This document shows positions 11,321 to 22,782 of a DNA stretch of 64,000 bases, piece by piece. Within the stretch, counting starts at the first letter, position 1; each line of letters opens with the position of its first letter. The stretch is from Xanthostigma xanthostigma (Eukaryota > Arthropoda > Insecta > Raphidioptera > Raphidiidae): assembly GCA_963575645.1 (NCBI GenBank), contig OY754470.1, positions 11,416,501 to 11,480,500 on the forward strand, given 5' to 3'. The position numbers and the translations under genes are program-made. The notes beneath the pieces were generated by a model. That model searched no databases, was not told where the DNA came from, and saw only the letters and a program-made list of their open reading frames with translations.

Positions 11321-12135
11321 TCAAGTTTTCACTTCTGCCGGCACTCCCGGAGTGCAACCCGTCTTTTTTTTTCTCCGATGATACTTCTACTGGACCAATT
11401 TTTTTAAAGTAGTAGGTTCGAAATTTTGGGAAGCATTGAGCTGGTTGATTAAAACGTTATTAATATTAGGTATTTTTTTAATCTAAATAGATTGGATCTT
11501 TGTACAAAACACAATGTTTTAATTTATTAACACTTAAAACAGTTTTGCGAACGAATTTTCATAAAATATAAAGTTTTGTATTTAAAATATTTTATTTTTA
11601 TTGAAAATTTACCATAAGTCATTTCGATTTGCAACCGTAGATATATTATGTGTGTATAGTATTACCTATTTGTCATTTAAGCACGGTTAATGTTCGCTGT
11701 CTATTCAAGTACAGTTAAACTTATTTGTGAACGGCATTACCTCCATATGACATGACGTAACAATACATTACGTCTCTCTTTTGTTATATCTCTCAGATAT
11801 ATAATGACTAGACATAAATTTTACTTTTGACACGTTTCGCAGGACAAACCTATTTGCAGTGTAGGTACTCTATAGAGTCAATGTATTTGGATTAGCTTTA
11901 TCCTGAACAATAGATCGTAAGTACCCGCTATTATCTTGAAAAAACAAAATTTACAACAACTCCATTGTTATCATGAAGTCAAGAATTTTAAAAAGTTATT
12001 TAATTACCATGTAGATTGTAAGTTTGCTGCAAGAATTTTAAACCAGTAGGATTCATAGCTTCAGAGTTGTAAGTATTTACTAAGCCGACTCTGTTGAAAT
12101 GTCACTGAGTGAGGATATTTGAAAATATTCATACA
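11321..12135. other. No supported gene
   Basis: AT-rich sequence with no inverted ends, repeats or protein similarity that I can identify. Confidence 0.45.
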
Positions 12136-12563
12136 TTAAGAGTATTCGTCCCTGCAAATACCCCCTGCACCCTTCATCTCAAATCTTTTCCCCTCGCCTA
12201 AAAACGGTTCGCGCTCTCCCGACGCTATTTTTAAAGCTAGAGGGTTCTGGTAAACGCCAAATGAAAGACAAAGAATCAGACTACAGATCCTTCAGGCAAA
12301 TTTTTTGAAAAAAAATTCTTGAAAAAACTTACAACGTTTTGAAAAAAATAATAAGTTACGTAATATTTCACACGTAGGCGAAACTGTTTTTCAAAAAATT
12401 CGCCTGAAGGATCTGTAGTCTGATTCTTTGTTTTTCATTTGGCGTTTACCAGAACCCTCTAGCTTTAAAAATAGCGTCGGGAGAGCGCGAACCGTTTTTA
12501 AGCGAGGGGAAAAGATTTGAGATGAAGGGTGCAGGGGGTGTTTGCAGGGACGAATACTCTTAA
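12136..12563. mobile_element. TTAA fold-back MITE, copy 1
   Basis: The whole element is a palindrome. It starts TTAAGAGTATTCGTCCCTGC and ends with the reverse, with arms of about 190 bp (CTCCCGACGCTATTTTTAAA, CAAAGAATCAGACTACAG and so on) and a short AT-rich centre. Copies 2 and 3 are at 54092-54525 and 55831-56258. All three are bounded by TTAA while the outer flanks differ. This matches a TTAA target duplication as in piggyBac, although the first bases are GAGTATTCG and not the usual CCY. No transposase is present. Confidence 0.82.
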
Positions 12564-12837
12564 TACACTCTATTGGGATCCTTTATATGGACTACTCTAT
12601 CTGGCGGCGAAACCTACAACTAAAATCCGGTAAACATGATTATGAATCATACTGCGAATTAGTACTGTTAATCGTGATTTTTTTTATTATAATAATAAAA
12701 AGCATTGAATAAATTAATAAACGACTCATTATGGAACCTGCGAAGTATTAAAACAAATGAAAAGTTAGTGTATAGTATTTAAAAGGCTGTAATAGTACTA
12801 CGTCATTTTAATATTTTACCAAATAAATATATATTAT

Positions 12838-13108
12838 ATTGAAGGAGATTTGTTTGGTTGAGGAACAAGTTTGAAATAAGCTTTACCAGAGTATCGCTTG
12901 TGGGCAACGTTTCGAAATTCGAAAAATATATTTTCATCATCAGGGCGATTTACCATCTTAACTTGCATTGAGGCCCTGATGATGAAAATATATCTTTCGA
13001 AACGTTGGCCAGAAGCGATACTCTGGTAAAGCTTATTTCAAACTTGTTCCTCAACCAAACAAATCTCCTTCAATACATATTTTTGGAACAAAACTTCTAC
13101 TGACAATA
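12838..13108. mobile_element. Penelope-like fold-back repeat (family B), copy 1
   Basis: Inverted arms run from GAAGGAGATTTGTTTGGTTG to the reverse near 13070, each containing TAAGCTTTACCAGAGTATCG and AACGTTTCGAAA. The right arm holds CTGATGATGAAAATATATC then TTTCGAAACGTTGG (from 12976), a CUGANGA-stem-GAAA arrangement. The left arm carries the same on the other strand. A second, internally deleted copy with the same outer ends and the same ATACATATTTTTGGAACAAA flank is at 41757-41935. No coding region is present. Confidence 0.72.
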
Positions 13109-16100
13109 GATATTATACTTATAAGTCTTAATATTGAAAACTTAAATTATTAATTTAATAGTTATTATTATTAACATTAAGAATTTTGATTAAAAAAAAT
13201 AAAGTTAAGTTCGAACTGAAAATACATTATGACAGATGACTATTTTTAGGTTAGGAACTTACCTATGCTGTAATAAAGTAATGTTTCAATTATATTATGT
13301 TTGCAACCTTCATGAACACTGAATTAATGTAATATCTCTACATTTAAGTACACCTTTTATTCCATGTGGATTACTCTTTTTAAATCGGAAGTTTGTATAA
13401 AATAGAAAGCAGTAAAATTCACTTTATTTAAAGGTTCTGTTTAAGAAGATTTTTTAAGTAATTTTATGATATGACTGGCATTAAATACACGTCCCGCTTC
13501 GAAAAAATTCCTTTTTCGATAATTTGTATCAGTCCAATCACATATTGTGCTGATAGCTATGCTTTTTAATGCATTTCAAAAAATTAACAATTGCACTATA
13601 GGGACTATGGGAAATTTTACCCCATCGTCGCCATGTTTTTAAAGCTCCGCTCATTTAACGGATCCCAATTACAACAATAAGGATTTTGTTATTATATAAT
13701 TGTCAGGTTCCTTATATTACATATTTTAATGAACATAAAAAGTGTAATTAGAGGTCTAGAAATCCAAAGATGTGGATAAATATATTGTATTAAGGTACTC
13801 TACTGAAAAGTCAGTGTCAGAAATAGTTGTATGACAAGAGGAAGGAAGGTCAACACTGCATAATATAATTCAGTGGTGGACGTTACAAAGCGTCGGATAC
13901 TAGAACATAATATTATATTATGTCATAGTGTACACGTAGAGTTCCTAAACTTTTTCTTTGTCGGGTGGCTCGTGTAACCTTTAAAACTTGCTGGCACTCG
14001 TTTTAAACATAATGTCTGAACTCAGCATGATATAACCAATTATGACACTAGATATACATTCTACTCTTAAGGACGCAGTCCTATGTTCAGGCTCGTTTTC
14101 AACCGTTATTTCAGAATTTTCTTTTTTAATATCAAAATAATGTACGATGTTTTCAATTTTGTTACATGTTTTTACTGACATCGTAAACTAAGAAAAAAAA
14201 ATTTTTTGCTTAATTTTACGCCATTTTATAATTGTTTTTTTAACCTAAAGTAGACAACTTTAAATGGAGGTGGGTGGGTAGCGCGGGTGATAACGTCACT
14301 TGGAGTCATCTGAATTATAAAAATTAAATTGGTTATTGTTTCGTAGGCTTGCGGCTCTATCCCGTACTAGAAATAAACATTTTTATTGATAAATAACAAA
14401 ATGGCGGGTTTTAGAAAAAAAAAACAACGAGAAAATCGTGATTTTTTCGTTGAAAATCGGTTAAAAAAATAGAAATAATTTTTATAATTAAGTAATTCTA
14501 GTACCGGACGGAGCTATTGTTGTGTAGAATACCCTGTGCAAAACTGAAAGATATCGGTTGTATACAATTGTTTCAATCACCCGCGCCGCTTATAAAAACG
14601 TAGTTTTGAGAAAACCGCGTTTAAAGTTTTAATTTCAGATTTCTTAGAAAAAAATAAAAATGAATATTTACACTAATCAGCTATGCCTGGAGTATAGTAA
14701 ACCTTCCGTTTCTTCAAAGGCATCATTTTCTGCTAATTTGTTTGCTCTACTCTGCGAGATATAAGGGTAACGTGATAACAATTGAGGTAAGAGCTGTCTT
14801 ACCGTAAGACCGTTGCTGCTCTCGACTATATGCTGTAGCTTTGTAAATATTTAATATTTCGGTCTAAAATTTTTACAGTATTTTCTCAATATATTATACT
14901 TACTAAAAGTGTAAAAAAAAAATAAATTCGTTTTTCAAAACCCGAACACCAGACTACGTCCTTAAGACAGCTAATAGAAGGAGACTGCGCTCTGGTTTAA
15001 AAAATGCTTATTGCTAAATTGTAGAGTGACGAGCCGACCCTGGTTATAGTCAATTATATGTCAACAATACTGTAACATTTTAATATTTATTATTATTAGC
15101 GGCTCGGTCCGGGTTCGCCCTAATTTGTAGATTGCTACCGTTTTGTCGTAGATTTACGGCAAAATTGGTCTCCACGGAAAGCGTTTCTATTTTAACGCGA
15201 TAATACATATCCTATGTTCATCCTGAAGGTCCATTCTAAATATAGGTGAAAACATTTTTGAAATCAGATCAGTAGCTTCGGAGATTACCTCATAAATCCA
15301 AACTTTACAAAAAAAAAAAATAAAAAAATAAAAACTTTATAATTAATTAAATCTACTTTTTGTTCTCCTTTGGTCACAGAATGGTTTGCAAAATAGTACA
15401 ATGGATGTTCTTTTATTTAACTCATATAATATTTAATACCCTCTATATTGCTAACAAAAATCGAGAGAAAGACTTAAACACTACAGTGCAGCCATATATA
15501 CGTTTGTCTCACTTGTTATACTCTCAGTCTTATGCGCATGTCGGTGAATGGATGCATGGAACTAAGCTATGAAAGGGAGTTGGCTTGCTCTATTCCACTT
15601 ATTAATTGCCCCACTACAGAGGCGACACTTGCCCACATCGCTGTCTCACTTCATGGGCCACGCTTTCACGTACGGTCACTAGCAATATAGAAGTTATTAA
15701 ATATTATATGATTTAACTATCAAAACAAGAATTCTTGGTGATTTAAACATCCTAATATTTTGAAGTTAAGAACTACTGTTGTCGATAGGAAGAAAATTCA
15801 AGGCAACATTTTTTGTAGAGAATTTTCGCCTCTGAAAGGTCTATACAGTTAGGTTAGTAAAAAATCCAAAATCTAAATTAAAGGAAGACTTGAAAACATG
15901 GAAAATAATTTGTATACGACTGTAAAATAAACAATAAACGTAAAAAATTATTTCGTGGTCTGTCAACCACTTCCAACAAATATACCTATAAAACATTGAT
16001 TTCGGTGATTTAGTACTTCAATAAAAAAACGTTTTAATCTCATTTGACAAGTTGTTATAAAATTTCGTACCGTGAAAATTTTTTGTCCTATCTTTTGTAG

Positions 16101-16284
16101 ATTTAAAGCCTCAAATATCATGTTTGTTGCAATTTACCTTCCGTGTGTTACAACATTCAATAATAAAGCTAACTGATTTTCTTCCCATCCGATTCAGATC
16201 TGTTTTTTACTCGACCCGAATTTTGTATCAAGTAAAATCTCTTTGTAATTTTTAATGCTTTCATATGTAAACGACAATTCTTCA
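13109..16284. other. No supported gene; retroelement-like tail near 15120-15325
   Basis: Mostly AT-rich. Around 15120-15325 the order GCGATAATACATATCCTATG, TGAAATCAGATCAGTAGCTTCGG, then poly(A)-rich DNA is typical of the noncoding 3' parts of insect retroposons or Helitrons. Near 14235-14290 and 14575-14600 there is a repeated GCGCGGGTGATAA / CCCGCGCC theme. Open frames at 13981-14181 and 15360-15572 show no domain. Confidence 0.4.
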
Positions 16285-16385
16285 TATTTCCAGTATCTGA
16301 AGATGACCTGATCTAGGTCAAAACGATCGTTATAAATTAAATTAATAATTTTTTGAATTTGGTCTATTCTATTTTATTTTTTTTT
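16285..16385 (+). mobile_element. Penelope-like terminal repeat fragment (family F)
   Basis: CTGAAGATGACCTGATCTAG followed by GTCAAAACGATCG (16297-16328) gives the CUGAAGA core, a GACCU/AGGUC stem and an (A/G)AAAC continuation. Next comes an AT-rich tail TTTGGTCTATTCTATTTTATT. Only the terminal part is present. The G of the expected GAAA is an A here, so a ribozyme would be inactive. Confidence 0.55.
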
Positions 16386-16575
16386 AAGAAGGGTTATGAG
16401 TTTAGCAGTCTATTTATGTATGTTTGTATTTACGGATGTTCCACCGTATTGCCTAAACTATTCATCCGATTTCGATAAATAAGGTGTCAATCGATTCGTT
16501 ATTATGGCCCGGGTAACATAGACTACATTTATATTCTCATTTGAAGATAGCTGTGGTCGTATGCCATCTCATATA

Positions 16576-17056
16576 CAGGTTGTATCAAATCAAAACGGTC
16601 CATAGGACATTCTGTGTGTAAGACAGAGACGATATATAAAGATCTAAAGCAATAAGTAAGAATGAGATAAATGTACGCTAATATAGTTACTGTGGTTACG
16701 TAAATAAATAATTACGTACACTGTAAATCTTTTTACTAATTTATCCATTAAAACAACTACAAATAAAATTATGTTGGCGGTTGAATTACCACCATAAAAC
16801 CATTTAATTATTTGGATTTTTTCCCGAACAGTATAAATAGCCATTTTATCAATAATTTCACTAGTGAATAATGACATTTGATAAAATTGTGATTTTTACT
16901 GTAGAAAACAAAGACGATACTATCAGATTTTATAACCACAGTAACTATTAGCGATCATTTATCTCATTCTTACTTACTGCTTTAGTGCTTTATATAATAT
17001 CGTCTCTGTCTTACACACAGAATGTTCTATGGACTGTTTTGATTTGATACAATCTG
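16576..17056 (-). mobile_element. Tc1/mariner deletion derivative with TA target duplication
   Basis: The terminal inverted repeats start CAGGTTGTATCAAATCAAAA and CAGATTGTATCAAATCAAAA and stay similar for about 120 bp (GTGTGTAAGACAGAGACGAT in both). TA lies immediately outside both ends (16574-16575 and 17057-17058), as expected for Tc1/mariner. Between the repeats remains only the start of a transposase on the minus strand. The element is an internally deleted copy that a related transposase could once have moved. Confidence 0.82.
16776..16877 (-). pseudogene. N-terminal fragment of mariner-like transposase
   Basis: The frame begins with ATG at 16877 and reads MSLFTSEIIDK then MAIYTVREKIQIIKWFY and GGNSTANI. 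A Y-T-x-x-x-K-hydrophobic-x-I-I-x-W-F-Y start is typical of the first helix-turn-helix of mariner-family transposases. Later residues LVKRF recall the end of that DNA-binding region but are out of normal spacing, which points to a deletion. The catalytic DDD/E domain is absent. Its place inside TA-flanked inverted repeats supports the call. Confidence 0.6.
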
Positions 17057-17200
17057 TATATGAGGCCCCTCTAGATGTATAGTGTGATGCACTTTGCCTT
17101 AGAGGTTATGATCGCTTACTACAGTTAAAAAGTAATGTTTTGTTAGGGTAGGTGGCATATAACCACGGCTATCCTCAGATGAGAATATTTATTTGTTTCA

Positions 17201-17639
17201 TACTTTTCAGTAGTCGGATTTTAGTTTTTAAACTTATTTTTTATTTGGAACTGAAAGACGGCAAAAAATAAATTAATTTTTTCATCACATTTTTACTTTT
17301 CTTGGGTCTCATTAATGGCTCATAGGGAAACATAGTTTGTGAACCGCTGGCACAGTGAGTTATATAACGAGCTGGCTGACGGGACAAGCTGGCAGCTGTC
17401 GCTACAGTCACACACAGGGACTGACCGTGTCACTCCGTCACTTCACAATCTGATTGCCATCTCACATCGCATATTCGACATGACACGAACCGTACAGAAT
17501 GTCTCTTTGCGTGTCACTGAGAGAAAACTATCATGGGGAAACTTACACTCTAATTGAAAACTATGCAATATCTATTTTTTAGTGTAAAGGGAATTTAAGT
17601 CAGACTTAAATTTATTCAATAAAAGATAATTAAAAAGAG
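17201..17639. other. GC-richer patch with unassigned 72-codon frame
   Basis: Positions 17335-17557 are clearly less AT-rich than the surroundings and carry an open frame (NRWHSELYNELADG near its start) with balanced codon use. No domain, splice context or homologue comes to mind. It could be a decayed element or a lone exon. I do not call it a gene. Confidence 0.3.
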
Positions 17640-18125
17640 GAGTATCAAATTAGAAAAGGAACGTGATTTTTTTTTTAATTTGCGCCAAAACAGCACGTCA
17701 CGTTACCTAACGCCACTGCGTCGAAGTTTCAGGTCAGATTACAATAATATAATTAGTGTAAGCCTACTGCGTATATACCGAAAAAATTCTCGAAACCTTT
17801 CAAATTTGACACTTTACCCTTTAGTAATTATTAAAATGTGCTGCTAAAATTAAAAAAAAAATCGGCCCGACAGAACCGGACTTACAAATTTTATGAAAAC
17901 AAGTTTACTGATATAGATTTACATACTGAAGGGTGTATATAATTTGATACAGATGTTGAATTGATAGATAGTATTGAAATTAAGTAAAAAAATGTTTTTT
18001 TAAGGGGTATTTTTTTTTTATTTTGTCCAAAAACAAAGTTAAGTTCATACAATAAAGCCACACTGCCTATAAAAGCAAATACACTAGATTGTCGGCAGGG
18101 TTTGGCACTGCGAACCGGAGTTTTT
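17640..18125 (+). repeat. Repeat family R, copy 1
   Basis: Shares ATCGGCCCGACAG..CCGGACTTACAAATTTT, TTTAAGGGGTAT and the ending GTCGGCAGGGTTTGGCACTG with 32930-33555. A shorter copy lies at 31436-31790. The family is noncoding. The conserved GGCAGGGTTTGGCACTGCGA end is probably its 3' terminus. The superfamily is not assigned. Confidence 0.65.
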
Positions 18126-20596
18126 TGTAATTAAGACTTCTTGTAGAAAAGTAATATATTTGAAATAAACCATTAGTGCACTTATATATATTAACATAAT
18201 ACCTATTTATAAGTTTGATGCATGTTCCCTATTGGAGCGACGAGACCATTCCAACACTAAAATTATTGACAATAATAATTGACACAATATAATAAATTGT
18301 ATAAATACAATTAATTTCTTATTAACATGTGCTATGTGGCGGGTAACGCCTAGTAATAAAGGTTTATAGTACTGATATTTTTTTTATTAGCAGTTACTTA
18401 TAGTGACAAGAGATCTACCAGGTTGCGGTATTGACAATGCTTACCTCACACCCTCTATCTAATCTATCTATGGTTTCTCACGTAAAAATTAACCAAATTA
18501 AAAAGCAAGTAAAGCAATTAACGACATTATACGTCATTAAGACTCAAGAGCATGATTTTTGAATAAATCAGTTACTTATGCAAAAAAATATTGAAAAAAA
18601 TTACCGTCACAGAAAAATGAATTATAGTTTTTCTTATCAGAAAATTTTCCCGAATTTTCTTTAATTATTTTTCGTTGATCGTCCTACAAAATCTAAATTT
18701 TTCATTGTAATGTCTAGACTAAAGGGAACAATCTATATGAATGAAATGTTGGATGCAGAAATCATAATTAGGAGTAAAAGATAAGCTGAATTTTATTCGC
18801 TTTTTAATTTGATTAATCACAAAATTAAGACATGATCTTCTGGTTAACTTAGCCCCACTTTACAAAAAATCTTCCAACTCGATTTTCATTCTGTTCCAAA
18901 TGTCCAGTTCATTTTTTGGTTACAATAATATTTATATAACAAGTTGAAAATTGAAAATAAAACATGTGGTGGAAGTGACAGTGATGATGGTGAGAAAGCG
19001 TGTCTTGAGTTGTTTAAAATTTAAAAATAGTATCACGTATATCAATGCACCAAAAAGTAGAAAATAAAGAATGAGGGTTCATAAAACGGGTTTTTGGCTC
19101 AAATAATGATAAAAAATTCAAATAGTCCATACTAGCGAAAAGATTATGCTTTTTCAATTTTGAGTGCTTGTACTCGAATCTTAATGGGTTGAAGCAAATA
19201 TCGTCAATAAAAGATTTGTTGAATTAATTTCAATTATGATCATATTATTAGTTTTTAATACATCGAAGGATCAGTCTTATTGTCATTGTAAAAATGACTG
19301 ATCTACAAAATGTTGTTTCGAAATAGAAACGTGCAAAAAACTATGTTAAATACATGTTTTACACAATTTAAAAAAATATTGTTTCAATTGATCAATTTTA
19401 TTTTTCGAGCAGGCTCAATTTAAATTCTACTTTGCTTTTATTATGGAGAAATATGTGTTGTCACAATCTAAGATCATTATCAAATCAGATTTTCCGGCAA
19501 TGCTTTCCGCAATTCAGCATGAGGCCATTTTTCGGTATTTGTTTAACTTTTAAACTAGCAAATCTAGCTGTAGGACGTAAGTATTTATCACTTTTACAAA
19601 AAACATCCGTTTTTTTTTATTAAACGCATTTTTTATGAGTCCAATCACGCACCACTTCCTTTTTGATATTTGTTGTAGAAGACATCAAAACACGTCACAT
19701 ATATAAAAATAAAAGTGTTGCATCACTGCCTCAAACTGCCATTGAATTAGCAAAAACAAGCAATTTTTTGTGAAAGTGATAACTGATAAACATAGCTAAA
19801 CTTGCTTGTCTGAACGTTATAAAAATCCCATTAAAACGATGAAGACATTGCTTTTAAACCTTCGCGTGCAAACACTCAATATTGAAAATACATAATATTG
19901 TTTCGTTGGTACATTTTATTTAAATTTTTATCATTCTTGGGAACAAAAATCTGCATTAGAGACATTCATAATTTAATGTTTAAATAATGTATAAAAGCGT
20001 GAGACACTCACTGTCCAAATAACTAATTCAATTCCTTGAGAGTTTCACGCTCTTAAACGTTATAATATAAGGGAAATAAATTTATTTTCTATTTTTTGGT
20101 GCATTGGAGTAAGTCTGTTTTTAATAATTTTTTAAAAATATGTATTCATATCAAATTAACGTAGTTTACTTCTTTAAGTTTTAACCTCAATGTCGCCTCA
20201 GTATATCGGACAAGAACTGCCACAGGGGTGGTCTTTGCAATGTGGGGTCGTCACCACCGGGTGTGAGGCCTTGTTCTTGTCAATAATCCTGTGTTATATA
20301 TTGGTGTAGAGTGTTACAAAAATCTTTCTTAATTTTTTTTTGTGAAAACCAACCATTTATAGATGATAAAGTAGAATAGTACGTGTCACCCACTGCGCTA
20401 TTATATCTGCATAAATGGAAATAATATATTATCATATTGTGACTTAAATGTTCTTGAATTTACAACTTTGACTTTCTAATGTGTCAAACATTTATTTATT
20501 AGCATCATTGAGCTAATGCATACTTAAAAATATCCTTACTGAAAAGTATATAATTTTTCGTTTGATATATATTCTTATGACTTTTAGAATTTACTA
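18126..20596. other. No supported gene
   Basis: AT-rich. GTATAAAAGC at 19989-19998 resembles a TATA box, but the nearest initiator-like TCACT lies only about 20 bp downstream and no exon follows. The frame at 19432-19623 has no recognisable domain. A less AT-rich patch near 20180-20280 is unassigned. Confidence 0.4.
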
Positions 20597-20872
20597 GTGG
20601 AAGATTAAAGGATGAAATCTGGTGGCATAGGATCAATGAAATTGCAAATACTGAAGGTGTTATTTTCTGATGTTTCGGCTATGCCATCTTCGGAGAATCT
20701 AGAAATTTGTACGTATACTAAAATTTTGAAGTTATTGTTGTATACAAATTTCTAGATTCTCCGAAGATGGCATAAAGATTGCCAAAACATCAGAAAATAA
20801 AATGCAATAACACCTTCAGTATTTGCAATTTCATTGATCGTATGCCACCAGATTTCATTCTTCAATCTTCTA
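20597..20872. mobile_element. Penelope-like fold-back repeat (family C)
   Basis: Two arms of about 125 bp. GAAGATTAAAGGATGAAATC, TGCAAATACTGAAGGTGTTA and CTGATGTTTCGGCTATGCCA on the left are mirrored on the right. The minus strand at 20667-20695 reads CCGAAGATGGCATAGCCGAA then ACATCAG, again a stem followed by GAAACA. The right arm carries the same motif with an insertion near its centre. The inner arm shares ACAAATTTCTAGATTCTCCG. Noncoding. Confidence 0.75.
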
Positions 20873-21736
20873 ATATTTCAACAGGATCATCATCACTCTA
20901 AATTATTAGAGTTATTTTACACAATAACTTACTAGGTTTCACACGCGACATCGTCGATTTTGTTTACAGATTTATTGGAATTAAAGTCGAGTCTGAGGTG
21001 ATTAACATGAGCGTAATTTAAAAAGTATAAGATATTTAAATTTTGGAAACCACCAATATTGATGGTTCACAAAATTTAATCAAAATCGATTGGCCGTTTT
21101 CAAGCGATTTAGGTACAAAAAGATAGCCGGTTAAAAATTCTGGAAACGTGTTTTTTAGGTGGCCTACAAAATACCTGAAAAACAGCAAGAAAAGAAAATT
21201 ACAGACTATATGATTTTGGTCTTATTTGACAGGATTAAAATGTCGTTTGTTTTATATTTAAAGAATTTTATTTTTTAATATTTCATGCTGAATTTAACAT
21301 GCACTTTTAAACTCGTATTTTAGTAAACAAAATAAAAGACTTAACATCTGCAAAATTCACCCCTGTTAAATATGACAGAATGAACACATAAAAATTTACC
21401 CCTCGCTAAGCAGTTTATTCAAAAATACATTATTTTTTGTTATGGTTAATGTCGTACAAATAAATTACATCATTTTGTTATGATATATTGGATTATGTGA
21501 AACGTGAAAAAAACTAATGGGTTCCTGAACCAAACGGTTTCATAATGAACCATTTTGATGAACGTATAGACTTTTGTTTGAAATTTTGATTTTCTAAAAA
21601 ATAATCAGTTTTATTTTCATATTTTCAAATTTTACTAGTGTATAATATAATTATAACGACTACACACTATTCGGTTTTTCTTCTATTGTTAGTGTTGAAG
21701 GAATAATTGGACATATTCTGATGAAATCGAGGTAAA
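20873..21736. other. No supported gene
   Basis: AT-rich. The stretch TTTAATCAAAATCGATTGGC near 21075 resembles a noncoding retroelement tail; otherwise nothing is seen. Confidence 0.4.
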
Positions 21737-22265
21737 GGATCCCGCACAAACCTTGTGGGATTTGGTTCTCGATTAAGTTGACCGAAAATGGTTTTATTTT
21801 ATAGTTTAAAGGTCTCTAAGAAAAGTGTCCATGGGCGCATAGTCTAGAAAACAATATAAACTTTTAACTACAGATATGTTTAGCGAGGTTTTATAGATAA
21901 GTGTAGGGATATCCATTGAATTCACAAATATGTTCCATGTTCAACTTTTGTGTTTTTTTTTAGAAATAGAAAAATAGTCGAACACTTTGGTAATATTGGA
22001 AGGTGTCATCCTGTATAAAATAATAATGTCGTATTCAAATTCAGCGCACTTTGAAACATATTTCTAGAGCTTAGAAGTTTTGTAAGATTGTGAATTCAAT
22101 AGATATCCCTATTTTACTAAACATACCTATCTGCAGCTAAAAATCTATTGATTTTTAGGCTATGCGCCCATGGACACTTTTTCTTAGTGACCTTTAAACT
22201 ATTAAGTAAACCCATTTTCGATCAATTAAACCGAGGACCAATCCCATAAAGTTTGTGCGGGGTAC
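21737..22265. mobile_element. Long-TIR fold-back element (CCCGCAC family), copy 1
   Basis: The ends read GGATCCCGCACAAACCTTGT and, from the other strand, GTACCCCGCACAAACTTTAT. Homology continues through GACCGAAAATGG, AAAGTGTCCATGGGCGCATA and GGATATC(C/T)ATTGAATTCAC for about 200 bp per arm, around a centre that contains no gene. The right half of another copy lies at 31190-31434. The first bases resemble those of the element at 6819-7347. Confidence 0.76.
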
Positions 22266-22782
22266 TTTGAAAGCATCAGATGGTCGTGAAAAAGTTATAG
22301 TTAAGCCTTGAAAAAGAATCCGCGTTTGTTAAAGCAAATTATTTAGGACACCAAATATTTCAATATCTCTAAAATGAAATAATTTAGTGTTCTTAGGTGG
22401 AATTCTTCATCGCAGGCTAAAAATATTTCTCCAAATATTTGTCATACTTTTTCACGATCAGCTGATTGTTTCAAACCTAATTTATGACTTCATCACGAAA
22501 CAAAACATAGTCCAAGTCCAATTTCTTTTTTAATACTGAAAATAAAGCAGAGAAACCCAGTGCTGCGTTAATTTTTATCAAAATTTCTTAGACGGGAGAA
22601 TGCTTTTTCCAGAATTTAGACATGTTTGCACCGTCTTAATTTTGTTTAAACTTACTGAACTATCAGTTCCTACCTAAACTTTGAGTGAAGAATATTTTTA
22701 TTCGGCTACGGTTGAGTTTATAGGCTTGTCATCAAATCTGTGAACAAAAAAGATATTCACGCGAGCGAAGTGAAATAATAAA
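22266..22782. other. No supported feature
   Basis: AT-rich sequence next to two elements. No coding or repeat structure could be recognised. Confidence 0.45.

Larger units (their letters stand above)
16390..17200. mobile_element. Host repeat carrying a nested mariner element
   Basis: The left part (GGATGTTCCACCGTATTGCC, CATCCGATTTCGATAAATAA) is a repeat type I associate with Lepidoptera. ATTCTCATTTGAAGATAGC (about 16536) reappears inverted near 17170 (GGCTATCCTCAGATGAGAAT), so the host repeat itself has inverted ends. It is interrupted at a TA dinucleotide by the 481-bp element at 16576-17056, so it is older than that insertion. No coding region is seen in the host part. Confidence 0.6.

Noticed and set aside
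18989-20080. Promoter at GTATAAAAGC (19989-19998)
   Set aside because: The initiator-like TCACT is only about 20 bp away, not about 30, and no exon follows.
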